A stretch of 64,000 nt of DNA, from positions 558,001-622,000 of the forward strand of contig MU401455.1 in assembly GCA_022579005.1 (NCBI GenBank). Reading direction: 5' to 3'. The DNA is from Poronia punctata. Its lineage: Eukaryota; Ascomycota; Sordariomycetes; Xylariales; Xylariaceae. Position numbers and translations under genes: made by a program. Within the stretch, counting starts at the first letter, position 1; every line of letters starts with the position of its first letter. Shown piece by piece: positions 27,745 to 38,218 of the stretch. Below the pieces are notes generated by a model. The model did no database searches. It was not told the DNA's origin and was given only the letters and a program-made list of their open reading frames with translations.

Positions 27745-28931
27745 CTAGAGGGGACCGGTGAAGTTTCTCTCTTCACCATCCCAGCCCACGGTAGGCCAGT
27801 CTGGGGGGAGAGTGGAGTAATATGGAAGGTTGTACCGTCCCTCGCAGCTGCTCTCGGTGCAGGTCATGTTGCAGTGGCCGAACACATTGCAGTAGCAGTC
27901 GGCGGCCAATGGGCAGTGCATCGCTTCTTTCCCGAATATGACTAGGGAGCGCACAGTCAGTACCGTACACAATCAGGCCTGGATTTGGCCAACGAAAAAG
28001 GAGGAATATACTAACTGTGCCATGCGAACTCGAAGATGCGCCCATTCAGCGCATCGTCGAGCGGAGTCTCGAGCAGCCAATTCCGAAAATGGATGTAGTC
28101 GGTCAAGGGCCGCCTCCGGATCGTCTCCCGCGTGACGCCAAACTGCGAACAGCAGCTCACGGCCACGAGCTCGGGGACGGGAACACCGGGTAAGAGCGCC
28201 TCGAACGACTCCTTATACACGTGCTTGGCCATCAACTCCTCGGCCTCGTCTTTCTTGGCCGCGTCCTCGGCCGGCCGGATCTCCCGCGGACATCCGATGA
28301 CCCAGACGCAGCGCAGGTTCACGTAGCCCTGCCGCCGCAGATACGGCAGGCGGAAGTCGAGGAGCGTGGGGAGCGCATCGTAGTCCGGGTCGTCGTTATG
28401 CCAGGCGAAGCGCGAGGCGTGCAGGAATAGCACGGCCTGCGGCAGATCCTCGTAGCGGTCGATGATGTACGTCAGGTAGACCATGGCCTCGCGGCCTTTG
28501 TTTTCGGGCACGGTCAGCGGCGCCGAAGGGTCGTCGGCCACGTAGATGTTCTTGTGCCAGTCTGGAAGATAGGCGTGGAACCATGTGGTGTCCTCCTTTT
28601 TTATGCTCGCTACTACGAGCTCGACTTGGTGGTCCTGGTTTTTATTATTATTATTTGCTCCTCCTCCTGCTCCTCCTCCTCCTCCTCCTCCCCCTTGCCG
28701 CCCTACGTCGTCCTTGTTGCCGTCGTTGTTGTTGTTGTTGTTGTTGTTGTCATGTGACGGCGACCTCTCTCCATCCCCGGATTCCGGTCCGGATTCGGAA
28801 CCCAGAAAAGAAGAAGGTAGGGTACTGCTGCTGACGAGAAGGTAATCGCGACCTCCCAGCATGAAAATCATCAGCAGGAAAGAAGTCGCGACGATGGACG
28901 CGACGGCCACTCGCCGCCAACTTGTAAACAT
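27745..28931 (-). CDS. DUF3431 family protein, putative type II membrane protein
   Basis: Minus-strand exons 28931-28016 and 27941-27745 give 370 residues. The splice produces FAWHIIFGKEAMHCPLAADC, which restores the family's C-terminal motif, followed by a cysteine-rich end. A single N-terminal hydrophobic helix (VASIVATSFLLMIFMLGG) predicts a signal anchor. The conserved core runs from VELVVASIKKEDTTWFHAYL through AVLFLHASRFAWHNDDPDYD to VWVIGCPREIRP. DUF3431 proteins are of unknown function; the D/W-rich core is sometimes compared with glycosyltransferases, which I cannot confirm. Between anchor and core lie runs of Asn and Gly encoded by GTT and CTC microsatellites on the plus strand. An upstream in-frame ATG at 28967 sits in a GGTTGGCA tandem repeat and has a poorer context, so 28931 was preferred. 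Confidence 0.87.
28725..28750. repeat. (GTT)n microsatellite inside the DUF3431 gene
   Basis: Almost nine GTT units on the plus strand encode an asparagine run in the minus-strand protein. A CTC/CTG-type tract at about 28661-28695 next to it encodes a glycine run. Confidence 0.9.
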
Positions 28932-30533
28932 GGCAACCTGCCAACCTGCCAACCTGCCAACCACCATCCGACTTTTGGACGTAAGCGCGCGGTGACGTAA
29001 CCGTAATCAGTACATCTGTAACAGCAACTGTTCGCGTTTTGAGTACCACGATAAAAAATGAATACCTAATAGGATTGAATTGTGTCTATCTAAGGTTAGA
29101 TAGATGGTCTACTTCTCTTTTTTTTCATCCCCGGTCTACAAGTAGATAGATAGAGGTTGTTCACTCTCTCATCTTACTCCGTAGATCGTTTTTTTTTGTG
29201 CAATCCTCTCTCACCTTGGTTAAATCCACATCCTACCTACCTACCGCCAGGGGGGGCAAATCTCGGCTCTTCATCAAATCAGCTTGGATCCCCTTGAGGA
29301 TATCTGAGCAGGGGGCCTGCTTTTGAGGTGTGATCTTCGATACTCCTCTTGTCACACTTGCCTATTTTAGCGGCGTGGCATTCTGTACAGTGTAACCACA
29401 GTGGGTGTTATACATGGCACCTACGAGTACGAGTAGGTACGTATTTTGCTAAAGATTTCCCCTGAAACAAACAAGGATTAACATGTCTATGCTACGAGTA
29501 TAACACAGTCACGTCTTGTACTGAAATAACAAACTTAGTAAAATGTTTTTCACATAATAACTGTGCAGGATAGCTTTTGGATTTGATTGCCTCTACATAT
29601 TTTGATTGAGAGTGACTGTCAAAAGGGAATTGTTCTTTTGTCAGGAAAGTTCGATTGATTAGTGCAAGCTAACCTACAGAACTACTAAAAATAGAACGCA
29701 ATATATGCCAAGTACGTTGGAACCCCGTATTGAGGTTTTCGCAGGCTAGGAGAGAGCCAGCCACTGCGCCGGAATCTGCAACATAAAACTACATCGGTTA
29801 AGCTAGCCCGCAAAAGTGATTTCAACCATGGTGCTGAGAAGTTGAGAGTGTATCTTTTGCTTTTCCTGCTCGTCCTCACATCGACCATGATTTCTGCGCA
29901 CCCAGGAAAATGGGAAAAAGAAGAAAAACGAACGGCCTGGCCTATCCTCCTAGGGACCATCCTACCTTTCTTGAGCCCAGGTAAGGATCAGCTCGCTTCA
30001 GAGAAAAATCGGCTCTTGTGATGATAAGATATTAGCTCGAGCAGATAAGCTGCTGTTGTCGTCTCTCTACTCGTCATGGACAAAGGTATGGAAAAGAGAA
30101 AAGAGAAAAGAGCCAGATGGACAATTGATAACAGTAAGACCGCTTTGTTGGGCAATTCTCTTTGAGTCCCGACCCGAGATCCGATGCTTTCTTTGATGCT
30201 TCCGTCTTTTTGGCATCCTCGAATCGAGGAGAACAAAGCGATTCGCCATGACCCCGGAGCTGGCTGTCGTCGTCAAGTGGGAGGGTGGCATTTATCTAAA
30301 TGAGGAAACAAACATCCCGTCGGGTTTGATACGGACAAAACAACAGTCGATGTCACTTCCGAGGCCTATAAAGCAACGACTGCCGCACTGGGACGGCCTG
30401 AGTCGCATATTGTGACGAATATACTAATATAGGCACACAACCAAGCGATCGCAAGCGCTCTAACTTTACCGGAAGCCACTCAAACGAGGAAGATTTAAGT
30501 AGAGAGGGAATACGGAAGAAAAACAAATTCAAG
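28932..30533. other. Divergent intergenic region
   Basis: It separates the DUF3431 start (minus) from the gene at 30534 (plus). It begins with a GGTTGGCA-type tandem repeat (about 28936-28960), then AT-rich sequence. Small minus-strand open frames at 29685-30607 show no domain and are not called. Confidence 0.5.
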
Positions 30534-32039
30534 ATGGGCAGGAAAGCAGCAAACAAGCCAGTTGTAGAGAAGGAAACAACGGAGAACAAGACGAAAAAAA
30601 GCGGCACGGCGATGAAACGGGGTCAACCGACAGCCGCCGCCCGGCTTGTCAGTTCCTCGTACATAAACTATGGATGGCACATACCGTTGAGCGGGGAGAC
30701 GAAGAGTATGGTCCAAAAAGTCAGCCCGATAGCAGATTCCATGTACATGCTTCAGATACGGCGGGACTCGCCAGTTAGTTTCCTCTCTATCCGCAACGCC
30801 ATCTTCTGGGAGCACCGGCAGCTTCCCGAGCAGGACATCGTCTCTACGCCCGCAGTCGACCATCTCGACCTGTTTCCGTACGATGATGCAGCCTTTCGCG
30901 AAACCATGCACAAGCTGGCTCCGGTAAGGCATGGGTCGGTCGGGGGTAATTTCGTATGGTCACTGCACTATGTGTACGAAACCATAAGAAACAGAGAGTT
31001 CCTCTTGCTGCCCGTAGAGGTTGGCGGCTGTTGGGTAACCATCGTCGCCAGGATTCGCCCGCAGGAACCAGTACCAGGCTATCCTTGGCAAGACAGGGAA
31101 GCCACAGATGTCGCAATTATCGACCCTCTGGAAGAGGACTGGGAAGTGCGTGGAAACCTGATAAGAGCTAAACTCCAGGATATATTCAACTATGGCTTCA
31201 TTAAGACGGGCCAAGAGACGACCTACAGGCGCATCGGCCTGGCGCCGGCACATGACATGTGGGAAACGGGGCTGATAGCCTTCGCCGTCTCGCGCGAGTT
31301 TCTCAGACGCATGAGAGTCTTGAGCTTTCGAAGGGATTGTTTCATCAGCGGCGAGGAATTCTTGTGGGCGGATTTCGAAGAGAAGCATAATCTCGACGCC
31401 TATCGACAGATGTTGCTGTCGGCATGTGCTCATCAGTGCATCGAGACGTCTGGCCACCAACTCCGACTGGCCATCGAGGTCCCGAGCGACGGCTCCAACT
31501 ATCATCCCGACCACCTGGCACGTCCATCTGCACGAAATGATCTACCAGACGAGAAGTGGGATGTCTTCCAATCGGCCACACATACCACGAATATCGAAAT
31601 ATCCAAGAAGCACAAGCCGATGCAAAACTCTGAACTGCCCTACGCGGTCTGCCCCGAGATAACAGAGGCGTTGGAAGCTTACGAGGGACCAGGTGCAGCA
31701 GTCAGGGACGGGCAGGGGCCCAAGTTGTCTCTTACCCCCGGTCCTTCACCACGTACAGTACGCAAGTTCTCCAAGTCAATCATGGCGCCGCCGCCACGGA
31801 CTGGCTCGAGCTCGACGGGGAGCAAACGGTCCATCGCGTCCGTTCATAGTTCCCCGAAGGCGCCAATGGCCCCGATGAGTCCGACTGTTAGACTCTCGCC
31901 TCGGATCCCGGGGTTAAATCTCATTCCCGGCTCCGTCGGCTCCGGCCAGGCTCGGACGACGGACGAATCACCCCGGAAGCAACAGAGCCAAGAAGAATCG
32001 CCGCGGAAAAGACGGAAAACCAATAGTTCATTGTTGTGA
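30534..32039 (+). CDS. Ulp1-like (C48 fold) protein, apparently lacking the catalytic residues
   Basis: A single uninterrupted frame of 501 residues. After a basic N-terminus, residues about 60-260 follow the order of a Ulp1-type cysteine protease: SFLSIRNAIFWEH, then FLLLPVEVGGCWVTIVARI (the usual catalytic His-Trp pair is Cys166-Trp167), then DVAIIDPLEED (Asp197, the usual catalytic Asp), then APAHDMWETGLIAFAVSREF, where the usual Asp-Cys-Gly reads Glu-Thr245-Gly. The nucleophile and the histidine both appear replaced, so it is probably not a protease. The C-terminal 120 residues are disordered, with Ser-Pro motifs (SPRTVRKFSKS, SPTVRLSPRIPG) and a basic SPRKRRKTNS end that could be a nuclear signal. 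A SUMO/ubiquitin-like binding role is possible but inferred only from the fold resemblance. Confidence 0.7.
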   Translation: MGRKAANKPVVEKETTENKTKKSGTAMKRGQPTAAARLVSSSYINYGWHIPLSGETKSMVQKVSPIADSMYMLQIRRDSPVSFLSIRNAIFWEHRQLPEQDIVSTPAVDHLDLFPYDDAAFRETMHKLAPVRHGSVGGNFVWSLHYVYETIRNREFLLLPVEVGGCWVTIVARIRPQEPVPGYPWQDREATDVAIIDPLEEDWEVRGNLIRAKLQDIFNYGFIKTGQETTYRRIGLAPAHDMWETGLIAFAVSREFLRRMRVLSFRRDCFISGEEFLWADFEEKHNLDAYRQMLLSACAHQCIETSGHQLRLAIEVPSDGSNYHPDHLARPSARNDLPDEKWDVFQSATHTTNIEISKKHKPMQNSELPYAVCPEITEALEAYEGPGAAVRDGQGPKLSLTPGPSPRTVRKFSKSIMAPPPRTGSSSTGSKRSIASVHSSPKAPMAPMSPTVRLSPRIPGLNLIPGSVGSGQARTTDESPRKQQSQEESPRKRRKTNSSLL

Positions 32040-32224
32040 GAAAACAGATTCAAGACAATGATGTATATAATATAGGTAAAGAGTGCTTTTTTCTTCTTTT
32101 TAAATAATTCTTGTTTATTATATTATCCATAATAGGAACACGCCTTTAGCATCATTCGTCGGCCGCATTATCCCTGGTCAAGATAGTTTAAATACCCACC
32201 CCTTCGGTTACGGCAAAAGTGTAC

Positions 32225-33372
32225 TCATAGCCTCCGCTTGTGACGGCTTGTCCGCCCCGTAACATTATATAAATCCATCAGCTGTGCCGCAGTCGCCAGT
32301 TGTGCCTCGATATTAGTTTCCTTCATAAATTCCCAATGTTCCTGCAACCTCGGCGCCATCCGTAAGGGATCCAGACCGATTTCGGCATCGCGCCCGGCCG
32401 TCGTTAATTTGAACTGCTTGGTATGGAAAACAGCCCGCTCAGCTCTGGGCCGACAGACTTCATCATAAGCCTTTAGGGCGGCCGGGATCGCCTCCCTAGA
32501 CGTTGCCTTGCCGAGAAGCATGCTCAGGACCAGGGCCTCTTCCAGCGCCACGAGGACGTTACCCCCCTGTAGCGTCAGCAGAGAATGTGCGGCATCGGCC
32601 ATCAGGGCAAAGTTCTTGGTCACATATGTCGGTGGAGTCTGATGGTCCATTGCACAAATACCGGCTACTTGGACCGTGTAGAGACTTAATATCAACTACG
32701 CGAATGGAAACAAAAAAAAAAAAAAGGTTCGAATTAGCCTTTTGAGTGATGCTAGGAAAGAAAGGATATATTTGCCCCTGAAACTTAACTTACATTCACC
32801 ATATCGCGACAAACAGGCAACTGATTCCCCGCAAAAGCCGCGCTGAACTCTTCCGGCGTCAATAACTTGGCCCAGGGGCCACCTCCCTCGTCGGGGAAAA
32901 GATCGGCCATGGCTGTGATGATGACATCTTTGCCCTCGCCCATGAAGTCGTGCTGTAGGTACGTCCCGTTCCCGACATACGATGTCTGGCAGGGTAATAA
33001 GTTGTTGTCGTTGTTGTTGCTGTTGCCCGTCAACAGGTCCGGCCCTAGAGCCTGTAAGGCTCTCTCGTAAGGGACTCGGACGGGAAGTTCCCAACATCCG
33101 TGCCTTCGTGCGTCGTGGTAGCCAATCCTCCCTAGCACATATCTGCGGGACGTGGTACATCTGCTCTCGGCGCCGATGATTATGTCGTAGACTTGTTGGG
33201 AGCCGTCTGAAAAGGAAAGTAACACTCCATTCTCATCATTGTTATTATTATTATTACTCGGCGATGATGATGATAGATCAGTGATGGAGGCCACGCGCGA
33301 GTTGAAATGGAGAGTGTGCGGTGGTACATCTCTCACTAACTCTGTTAGTAGATTCTGCGGATCGACCATTCT

Positions 33373-33403
<31 letters not shown>

Positions 33404-33781
33404 TGGCTATTGTCGCTCCAGATGAGCTGTCCTGCATGTGCGCCTGCCGAGACTTTGATCTGGGTGGATGTGTGGACCGCGCCTGCTCGGTCGAGACAGG
33501 AGACTAGTGTCGGGTCGATCTTTAACAGGATATCCTCGGCTGCTGGTGTTATTATGACTGCGTGACTCTCTAGCTTGAATGTCGGTTGCCATTCGTACAA
33601 GTCGACGGTGATGTGAGGGTGTCGCTGGTTCTACTAGTTAATAGGTAGGGACAAAGAAACGAGTGTGAGGTAGAGTAAGAGGGTACTGTCTGTGACTTAC
33701 CAAGAGGCCTCGTAATAGGGCGGCTGAACCAAGGTTTCCGCCTAGAATGGCGACTCGAATAGTCGACGGGTAGGCCATCAT
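32225..33781 (-). CDS. FAD-dependent monooxygenase (PF01494, salicylate hydroxylase-like), divergent
   Basis: Minus-strand exons 33781-33701, 33624-32794 and 32695-32225 give 460 residues; all junctions are phase 0. Recognisable parts: an N-terminal Rossmann strand ending IRVAILGGNLGSAALLRGLL, then HPHITVDLYE, a central DIIIGAESRCTTSRRYVLG, CWELPVRVPYERALQ, and IYTVQ-like SLYTVQVAGICAMDHQTPPT followed by LMADAAHSLLTLQGGN. Compared with the family fingerprints, GxGxxG reads GGNLGS, the DG motif reads ES and GDAAH reads ADAAH (337-341), so FAD binding may be altered. Eleven Gln (101-111, CTG repeat) and six Asn runs interrupt the middle. Such enzymes hydroxylate or epoxidise small molecules with NAD(P)H and O2. 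It shares orientation with the terpene synthase gene upstream and is the obvious candidate tailoring enzyme. Confidence 0.8.
33373..33399. repeat. (CTG)9 microsatellite encoding polyglutamine
   Basis: Nine CTG units on the plus strand read as CAG, glutamine, in the minus-strand monooxygenase; two more Gln codons of the other kind extend the run. Confidence 0.9.
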
Positions 33782-35449
33782 GTTTTCAAGAATCAAGGTG
33801 GATGATGATGATGATGATGGAAGTAGAGCCGGCTTTGATTCGAGGTAATGGGGTACCGGTAGACCAACCTGTTGAAGCTAGATTCTGGTTATATATGTAC
33901 AATCTAGTTGGATTGCCTATCTAAATTTGTACCATGCATTTTTAGGGGTACGTTAGGTTAGATCTCTTGCTTGTCTGGGCCATGGCAGTGCATAATGATA
34001 TACGATGTGCCAAGCAAGTAGGTATGCTGCTCGTAAATGACGAATCGAATCCAGAGTCGCGCGATGAACATCCCAAAGGTGGTAAACCGTATCGACCTAG
34101 AGACTCGCACAGCTAACCTACGTGATTTCTTGTCCAAAATACAAATTAATCTGTTAAACTCACTCACTCACTCACTCAAACAATTGTCCAAGGTTAGGGG
34201 GTTTCATAAGTAGTGGACATGAACGTTTGCTCGAAGCTGTATTTTGTGGCAACTTAACCATAGAACACTGCCAACTGCGTCGTAAACATACTGCTGAAAG
34301 ACCGTCCGAGAGGCCGGGAGTCGAGACCTGGATACCGGTCTCCTTGCTTCTTCGGTGGAGGGTGTAATATGTTCTATTTTTTCTCCTCCGTATCATCCTT
34401 CAGCCCCACATAATAACAACGGGTTGGGTTAGTGTCCGTACGTTAGTCTATAATCTGAGCACCACAAATTCTCAGCTCCAGCCAGCTGTACACGCTAAGC
34501 CCTGACAGGACAGGCTCGCATATCTTAAACGGCTTTCTAACGACTAATAACATAACACATAAACCTGGCCTTGGAAACTGACTGCTGAAACATATAATCT
34601 CGTCTAACTACTCGTTGGCTACCTTGAGGCCTTGCCCTTAACATGGCTCTCGTGTCCTTTTTTTTTTATAAGTAAAGTCAGAGATGTAGGTAGAGCTGGC
34701 TACTGAAACGTGAGATCCGAGGATTTGCAAAATGGTCTTTAACAACGGCCCCGGTGCGAGTTTAAAGAAGCGGTACTTTGCGGGATGACTTATCATGGCC
34801 TGTTTCATGGTCGTAGTAGGATTTAGGATTTCCTGCTTGCTACTGGGAAGTTTGTATAGGAAATACGATGCTTACCTAACTACCTAGTACCAGGGGGTCT
34901 ACGTGGTGTTGTCCGGGTATATACGAGTATTCGTGTAACTCATCCCTTTTCCCCTCCCTTCCCAAAGGACCGGTTCCAAGTCAATGATCTAGAATATTGA
35001 CGTCTAGTCAGCGGGTTTTATAGCGAAAGTTATGTTTGAAACCCTTCTGACTTGATGTTTTGCTTTTCTGCGTAGACCTGTAGGTATAGGTGCAATACCT
35101 TGACCTTTTGCCCACCAGCCTTATCTACGAGCAAGTAAGTAAAGTATATAGGAATGTATTCAAGTACAGGTTCATACAATGTACAAGAGACGGCAGTTAT
35201 AACTTATCCGGACATAAGGGGAAGCTTTCTAACCTACAGTACCTTAGTGTGATTGTCCCGGCTACCATGATGGATATCTATCTATAATCCCATCACCCAC
35301 ATTTGTTTTCTTTCAACTTAACTCTGGAATTGTATTCATATTCGCTATTTAAAATAAACCCGTTACCCCGCTACCTATATCCAAACAACAAAGCAAATTT
35401 AAATTTTTTTTTTTTAAAAAAAAACCCCGAAAACCACTTAACCGTAAGG
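33782..35449. other. Intergenic region between monooxygenase and terpene synthase
   Basis: AT-rich, 1.7 kb, no credible gene. It holds an ACTC tandem run at about 34158-34180 and a T12-A9 inverted homopolymer at 35404-35424. It includes the promoter of the monooxygenase and the 3' end of the terpene synthase gene. Confidence 0.55.
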
Positions 35450-38218
35450 TTATATCCTCAACTTATGAATCAACAGCCTAAACAACCAATTCTCCCTCCC
35501 CATCTCCCCTTCCAACTTTCCCACGTCCAACTCAATCTGCGTCTCCAGCCGCTTTAAAGTCTGCCTCGTATATTCCAGACTGCCTCCATCTCTCATCCGT
35601 TCGAGAACAATGTCTTTATGCGGTCTCGACAGACAACCCCTATCTCGTCTTTGCTGGAATATCTCGCGCACTATATCATTGTTGTTGTGGTTGTTCAACA
35701 AATGAATCAGTGGAAAAGAAATCTTGCCCTCGTCTAAATCTTCGCAAAACCCCTTTTGCGAAGAGTACTCTGCCGAGCTGAGGTTTTGGTAGTCGTCTCG
35801 GATTTGGAAGTGGATTCCTACGAGTTGGACGAATTTTTCGATATTATCGCCGACTCTGATGTTGGTTTGAGAAGAGGAAGAAGAAGTAGAAGTAGTACTG
35901 CTATTGAGCATGAGTCGGGTGATCATTCGGAATAAGCCGCCGGTTTCTTGTTTCGGTTAGGTTAGTATAGCTCAATCCATCTAGACTGAAAGAAAGTCTG
36001 TAGAGAGGGGGGGGGGGGAAGGGTGCTTAGGCTAGGTAGTAGAATTTTAACGTCTATCTGCTTAGGCTAGGTAGGTAGGTACTCACTTTTGGCGACCATC
36101 TCGATATATTCGTCCTCTGATGGACAATGACCGTGTCGAGTCCAGAAGAGGTCATAGCTCTGTCCAATGTGAAGGTCTAGTAGGTCTCCTATATATAAAA
36201 GTAAGTCTCGTGATTTTTGTTTGATAGTTTGAAAAAAAACGTGTTTGTTACGTACCGAGAACAATGTTTGCCCCGTCTGGACATATCTCTCCAGCTTCCT
36301 TAGCAGCTTTGACGATGGCGTAGTTTGCCGAATTAATGGTTTGTGCTACGCCATAGACGGTGTGGGTGGCTGGTTTGCTGCGGCGTAGTTCCGAGTTGTC
36401 CTCTATGTCGTCGAGCCTGGAAAGAAAAAGGGGGTGGTTAGTAATGAAGAGAGAGAGAGATAAAAAAAAAGGGGGGGGGGAGAGTGAGGGGAGACTTACA
36501 TCAAAGATGCCGAATGTAGTTTGTTGGATACTTGTTTTATTTTGGTCACGGTCTGTTCGGGCACGTCTAGCCAGATATTCAGGGCGTCGATGAATGTGTC
36601 TCGGACACCTTTGGACGGAAGGGAGGTTATGTACTCGAATGGTGTATCGACGAGCTGTGTACCTAATGTTAGCGATAGATATTTTTTTAAAAATGGTTGG
36701 GTTTAGTATGTATTTATGTATGTACCTTTGCACTCAGACGTTCCTCCTTGGGAACCTCGAAAGAAGACTCGGATTGTTTACGTCCAGGACACGGATGATG
36801 TGAAGAAGTGACGGAAGAAGCGGTCGTAGCTGCATCATCATCATCATCATCATAACCGGAATCATCCGAGTCGCTGCTCGTGAGCGAGTCTGACGATGCG
36901 CTTTTGTCGGACGCGTAGTTGTCGGGCATTTGATGCTGATGATGATGCTCGACGTTTCCAAAATGTTTCGCCGTCAAGAGATTCTCCAGACCGGCATTGG
37001 CATCGTACCGATAATCGGGATGATACCGCGGACAGTTAAGGCTCCAGACCACATTTCCCGCGACCTGGTATGATAGTGCGCGAAGGTATCGATCTAGCTT
37101 GGGGTCGAGATGATGAGTAGTAGTAGTAGTTGTACGCTTGAACTCGTCGACGCGACGGAGAAAGTCTTGTTCATAAGAGCTTGTCGCTTTCAATACCATC
37201 TCTTTGGCAGACTGCACGTCTACTCCATGCCATTGCATATGCAACCATACCGAATTCGTGAGATGTGACCCGGAGGAGGAGGAGGAGGAGGATGATGATT
37301 CTTGAAATTCGGCATACTCCCGGTCGAAGGAGAAGTAGTCGTTGGCTAGGCCCAGCGCCGCGTAACAGGGTTTGATGACTGGTTCGAGTTGTTGGTCTTC
37401 TTCAGGGGAGAGTTGCATGCCCATTCCCCACAGCATCATGGCTTCGACAAACCTACGATATAGGTTAGCATGAAGGGAGTAAATATATATAAGAGACATA
37501 AGAAAGCCAAGACTTACGGCGCCCCGGTGTCTATTATACGGAAATCGACGTATTCTTCCAACGAACTGAATTTCTTCTTCTGGTCCCGCACAGTTGTCGA
37601 CAGCATTTCCTTCCATACACGCATGACACGCTCCGTGCATGCAGGGTCGGTCGACGCAAGCTTGAGCATCATCTTGGCTTCGATCTGTTTCTTACCCAGT
37701 GCTGGGTTTTTGCAGTGTTTGGTATCATCCCAGGTTGGCTCGTCATCTTCACCGTTTGACTATATATCTCTGTTAGCTTTAGACCAAAGAGTCGGAAATA
37801 GGAGGAGTGACAAAAGGGGACATGGGTATCATACTGGACATATTGTCTCTACCACGTTATCATAGAGGAAGGCATCTGGACATATCAATCAGTTACGGAA
37901 CCGGATATCTCGACTTATAGCAGACTCACATTCAAGAATATACGCAACCGTCCGGATTCGTTCGGGTAAGAGCAGGGGAAGTACAACGGCTGTGAAGTTT
38001 CCATCGATGGGATTGCTGTTTCCAAATTTGTCGACTGGTCCGATATACTCGATCCAGTCCTGTCTGGCTTCTTGTGTCCCTGCGTTGGACTCGCTCTCGA
38101 ACTTGTGTCTTCTTAACCTGTAGTTTTGACAAAGCCCATGTGTGTTGTAGTTCGAAAGTTCGAGGGGATAAGACGTGAGGTCGTCTGAAGGCTTTACGTC
38201 TGAATAAGGGGCATTCAT
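35450..38218 (-). CDS. Bifunctional terpene synthase: class I terpene cyclase fused to isoprenyl diphosphate synthase
   Basis: Eight minus-strand exons: 38218-37930, 37875-37835, 37759-37518, 37452-36726, 36654-36500, 36416-36256, 36188-36087, 35946-35450. All phases match and give 737 residues, the usual length for fungal chimeric synthases. The cyclase domain has an Asp-rich motif [10 protein letters not shown] (DNVVE, 102-106), the NSE triad NDYFSFDRE (N228, S232, E236) and CPRYH (R333-Y334). The linker is Ser/Asp-rich. The prenyltransferase domain shows [20 protein letters not shown], the first Asp-rich motif [18 protein letters not shown] (487-491), [23 protein letters not shown] and the second motif QIRDDYQN (623-627). 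Such enzymes condense C5 units to C20 or C25 diphosphate and cyclise it in one polypeptide. The product cannot be predicted from sequence. Ser9, Thr6 and Asp7 runs are microsatellite-encoded. Confidence 0.93.
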
